Shown here: positions 4,501 through 6,220 of the stretch, in pieces
Layout: each line of letters starts with the position of its first letter
Position numbering within the stretch: position 1 is the stretch's first letter
Assembly (NCBI GenBank): GCA_003542015.1
Contig: DPLL01000211.1
Span: 1 to 6,220 of the forward strand
Reading direction: 5' to 3'
DNA length: 6,220 nt
From: Microcoleaceae cyanobacterium UBA9251
Lineage (GTDB): Bacteria > Cyanobacteriota > Cyanobacteriia > Cyanobacteriales > Microcoleaceae
Made by a program: the position numbers and the translations under genes
Notes under the pieces: generated by a model
The model's input: the letters and a program-made list of their open reading frames with translations, nothing else
Told to the model about the DNA's origin: nothing
The model's database searches: none

Positions 4501-6220
4501 CTCATACAGCGCCTCCACAAACTGCCCATATAGCCCCGCTTTAGTTTCCGGTAAACCCCCCTGGCGAATTTGCCAAGCGCGACACAACAGCGCCAACCGC
4601 AGGGGATTTCGCACCGTATCCCGAATCCGCTCTTTTCCATCTTGGGCTAATTCTGCCAGCAACCGCTCCCCTAACTCTGGGTGACGCGCAAACCAGCGAT
4701 GAATAAATTGCCCCACCCCCTCCGGGTAGTCAAAATCGAGATTGCGATAAACATCAAACCCTTCCAGGGCATTTTTCCCCGCATCCCACACATTCTGGCG
4801 ACAAGTCACCACCACCCGCGCCGAAGCAACCCAACTGCTAATCTGAGCCGCCACCGTCGCCAGGGGGTTGCCACTCCCCATTTCATCCACCCCATCCAGC
4901 AACAGCCACACTCGCCCACTGTTAAACAGCAACGCCAGCGCCTCTTCCATTTCCGGTGTTACCCGCACCGCCCCCAGAGCATCCTTGAGCCACTTTTGCA
5001 GCAGGTACTCCTCAACAGTTCGCCCCTGCAAATCTGCCAAAGACACCCAAATTGCCACATCCCGCTCTGTCTCTGCTGCTACCCATTGGGCTATTTTCTG
5101 TAATAGCGTGGTTTTCCCCGCCCCCGGTTCCCCCGTCACCGCTAACCTGCGCCCTTGACTTTTGGGACTTTGCCCCTGTTTCAGCACTTGCGCGAAAAAC
5201 TCATCATTTTTATAAGTGCGGGTGACTTCTTCTGGCTGATAAAATTGGGAACCTTCCTCTGAGGAAACCTCCCCAGAGCGTTTTTCTTTCTTTACCTTTT
5301 CTACCAATCCTAGAGGCACATAAATATCATCAAGAGTATGCTCTAACCCGTCGCCAGTGGTGAGGGGATTAGTAGTGAGTTTTTGTCTTTCTGCTAATGT
5401 GTTTTGACAGACTTCGCGCCAATTAATCCCCGCTTCAATTCCCCGTAATCCTTGCCAAGTGACGGGATTTTCTGCCAGATTTTGACAAATAACAGGCAAC
5501 CAAGACGCACAAGGAAAATAGTTTTCTAATCCCTGTAACTTTTCTCGCGCTTCTCTGACAGCAAGATATAAAGATTTACCACTAGAAAAGGAACTCAAGA
5601 AATCTTTTAAGAATTTTTGAGCAACTGCATCGGCTACTGGTTCCCGCATCACGATAATCTGAGGAATCTGTAACTCAGCTAAATCTCTCGCAATTCCTAA
5701 CCCATCGCAGGAATTAAAAATCGCTAATTGCAATCCTCGTTCAATCGCCTTTTGTAGAGCATATTTTAATTCAGTAATCGTCAAACTTTCTTTGGAATTA
5801 ATATACATTTTTCCCGTCGTACCATCGGGATTACTGCTACTATGTCCTGCAAAAAATAAAATATCCCACCCGTTTTTATCCCAAAGTTGCTCGTTGAATT
5901 TTTCCCGACTTGGTTCGTCTTCGTCGCCTAAAAACACGGTTTCAGCATCGGGTAAACTCTCCCAAAACTGCTTATCTGCATTGAGATCAAGGCGGATTCC
6001 AATTCGAGAACCGGGAGAGGAATCACCTAAAATAGCCAATATCCTCACCTTTGGTTTAGGTTTCACCGACTTATCAACCCGCTCAACTTCAGACAAGGAA
6101 AGGGCTACTTCTGCTAAACGGTAACTGTCAAATAAATCCCACAAATACCAAGGCAATCGTCGCAATAATGGATCTTCCGTCTGAATAATGACCCGCACAA
6201 TATCATCGGTTTTTATCTTT
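1468..6220 (-). CDS. CHAT protease-NACHT NTPase-HEAT repeat protein (5' partial)
   Basis: A giant NLR-like conflict protein of at least 1576 residues (numbered from GTG at 6198). Residues about 50-240 form a CHAT caspase-like protease: strand WDILFFAGHS with catalytic His119, and LAIFNSCDGLG with catalytic Cys164. After a charged linker comes a NACHT NTPase: Walker A GEPGAGKTT (356-364), Walker B WLLLDGVDE (431-439), RVVVTCRQ (461-468), NPLRLALLC (531-539) and the winged-helix motif FYHPTFQEYFAA (646-657). Residues about 790-1490 are degenerate HEAT-like repeats, followed by NLFYYSYKLLWKCAENLSYP and a Pro/Thr/Ser-rich end. Catalytic residues look intact. The frame is open to the window edge, the GTG has no ribosome binding site, and the preceding codons (KIKTDDI) fit relatives whose CHAT domain follows a longer N-terminal region; the true start is therefore probably outside. 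Expected role: ligand sensing by repeats, NTP-driven oligomerisation, protease activation, probably in anti-phage defence or regulated cell death. The role is inferred from the family. Confidence 0.88.
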   Translation of the reverse strand, partial: KIKTDDIVRVIIQTEDPLLRRLPWYLWDLFDSYRLAEVALSLSEVERVDKSVKPKPKVRILAILGDSSPGSRIGIRLDLNADKQFWESLPDAETVFLGDEDEPSREKFNEQLWDKNGWDILFFAGHSSSNPDGTTGKMYINSKESLTITELKYALQKAIERGLQLAIFNSCDGLGIARDLAELQIPQIIVMREPVADAVAQKFLKDFLSSFSSGKSLYLAVREAREKLQGLENYFPCASWLPVICQNLAENPVTWQGLRGIEAGINWREVCQNTLAERQKLTTNPLTTGDGLEHTLDDIYVPLGLVEKVKKEKRSGEVSSEEGSQFYQPEEVTRTYKNDEFFAQVLKQGQSPKSQGRRLAVTGEPGAGKTTLLQKIAQWVAAETERDVAIWVSLADLQGRTVEEYLLQKWLKDALGAVRVTPEMEEALALLFNSGRVWLLLDGVDEMGSGNPLATVAAQISSWVASARVVVTCRQNVWDAGKNALEGFDVYRNLDFDYPEGVGQFIHRWFARHPELGERLLAELAQDGKERIRDTVRNPLRLALLCRAWQIRQGGLPETKAGLYGQFVEALYEWKQEAFPTKSKQRRDLNAGLGRLALRGMEQSESRFRLREGLVTEVLGETDEPLCKLALDLGWLNLVGVAVENPDERVYAFYHPTFQEYFAALAVDDWGYFLHHVPDNPRLGTYRIFEKQWKEVILLWFGRENVQKEKKEAFIEKLVNFDDGCGDWNYPKVDRGFYSYQAYFLAATGIAEIKQSTWSDNIVEQLVKFLFGYLNQDQKRVRFIVPISDAARDVLPNTAKPKAITKLTNLLSQNLDEGLQVEVSENLGKIDRGNELAIRKLVEVLASNENESNRQNLANILREIAVGNEGAIQELIKASQSAYKSYTRKRWVAYALGEIGAGNQTASTELIKVTQKSDCDLYTRALISYTLGQIDSDGYKLVIQSLIRLLANSKNQDIRTEVTETLSRVNPGYQLALKDLMDELSHPEKQVSKWRLERIIQQIAVDNEFAIRELIRLLVMPDNKDIDWDIARILEVIAVGHELAIRELTRLSKDTEYQEIHHYANSILKKIAVGRGQMSVSNELAILELMRVLESGDDEANLRQIHGGATPWYFEQLLKELRPDSDRHDIRDFIHGLEYSKNPSIPWFIARCLEEIIVGNELAVNKLISVLEASNNPIYINVATNLQNVKPTYQLQRFEKLVRVLESTNDERTRRQVSRELREMQLYDSVIRALIGLLSEKYNEIIRKQVADCLREMFVGHYFAIQKLIGLSEHEFDSHFYRRLEQITPSNNLRKIWQLIGLLETNTNQSVRRQAANILQQYYFPYQFDLDLEKLIYLLTRTDNERQRSSDYWVAPDPRHRTDMNSLYQELFERDGVNELTRNTQQLTDWLERNYSNVMQRIDPGNELAIGLQELMRLLGSRENQSNQNQVLNSLKAIADSELAIRKNQPASESADNEIDNQANLPELISLLESGKDRTSCRQVANRINEMLTTREQYIDVVASLSHNLTNEVYKSNYNLFYYSYKLLWKCAENLSYPEFYIALHQQETLISPTPITPIQTSTPTSQSNLWQKLWEQLNRPIF
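1729..3831 (-). repeat. degenerate HEAT-like repeat array in the NACHT protein
   Basis: Roughly 16 units of about 33-41 residues, each with a helix ending near L--I, a loop GNELAI or variant, and a second helix of the form --LI-LL. Clear units start near residues 826, 860, 895, 931, 965, 999, 1033, 1074, 1152, 1185, 1253 and 1398; others (about 1221, 1284, 1319, 1433, 1457) are eroded. The array forms the probable sensor. Loop codons are similar between units in DNA (for example gctaactcattacc-like words near 1994, 2732 and 3710), as expected for repeats that expand by duplication. Confidence 0.75.

Noticed and set aside
3997..5158. Several plus-strand open frames opposite the NACHT domain
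   Set aside because: They are a by-product of the C-rich antisense composition of the NACHT coding strand. Their Pro/His/Ser/Arg-rich translations match no family.

Overview
This window looks like cyanobacterial chromosome. It carries a HIP1 octamer (GCGATCGC, 995-1002), two copies of the AGAAACCNGGTTTCT iterated palindrome that I associate with filamentous cyanobacteria, and a giant caspase-like/NACHT/HEAT-repeat protein of a kind abundant in that group. The organism cannot be named from the sequence alone.

Layout from left to right: (a) 1-224, minus strand, a broken copy of the tail domain of a NACHT-type protein, with no start codon. (b) 231-979, plus strand, a small toxin-antitoxin-like operon with its own extended -10 promoter. 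It encodes a DUF433 protein (286-639), and a DUF5615 PIN-like protein (614-979) overlaps its 3' end. (c) 980-1084, a convergent intergenic spacer with HIP1 and a pair of palindromes able to fold into one larger stem-loop. (d) 1085-1510, minus strand, an intact copy of the tail domain as a separate 137-141-residue frame. (e) 1468-6220, minus strand, the large gene, running off the right edge. It encodes an N-terminal CHAT caspase-like protease (His119/Cys164, numbered from the GTG at 6198), a NACHT NTPase, and about 700 residues of degenerate HEAT-like repeats.

The most informative points are structural. The large gene and the tail frame overlap by 43 nt in different frames. In the relatives I remember, the tail is fused to the repeats, so this looks like one ancestral protein split by a frameshift, or joined by recoding. 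The same tail domain recurs 1133 bp away at about 90% nucleotide identity without indels, and the toxin-antitoxin pair sits between the two copies. This suggests a tandem duplication, or insertion or recombination at the tail of an NLR-like gene.

Working together (inference): the HEAT array would sense a ligand, the NACHT domain would oligomerise on NTP binding, and the CHAT protease would be the effector, probably in anti-phage or cell-suicide conflict. The neighbouring DUF433/DUF5615 pair is a second possible growth-arrest unit in the same defence-rich neighbourhood. The right edge cuts the large gene, so its promoter and N-terminal region are not visible.
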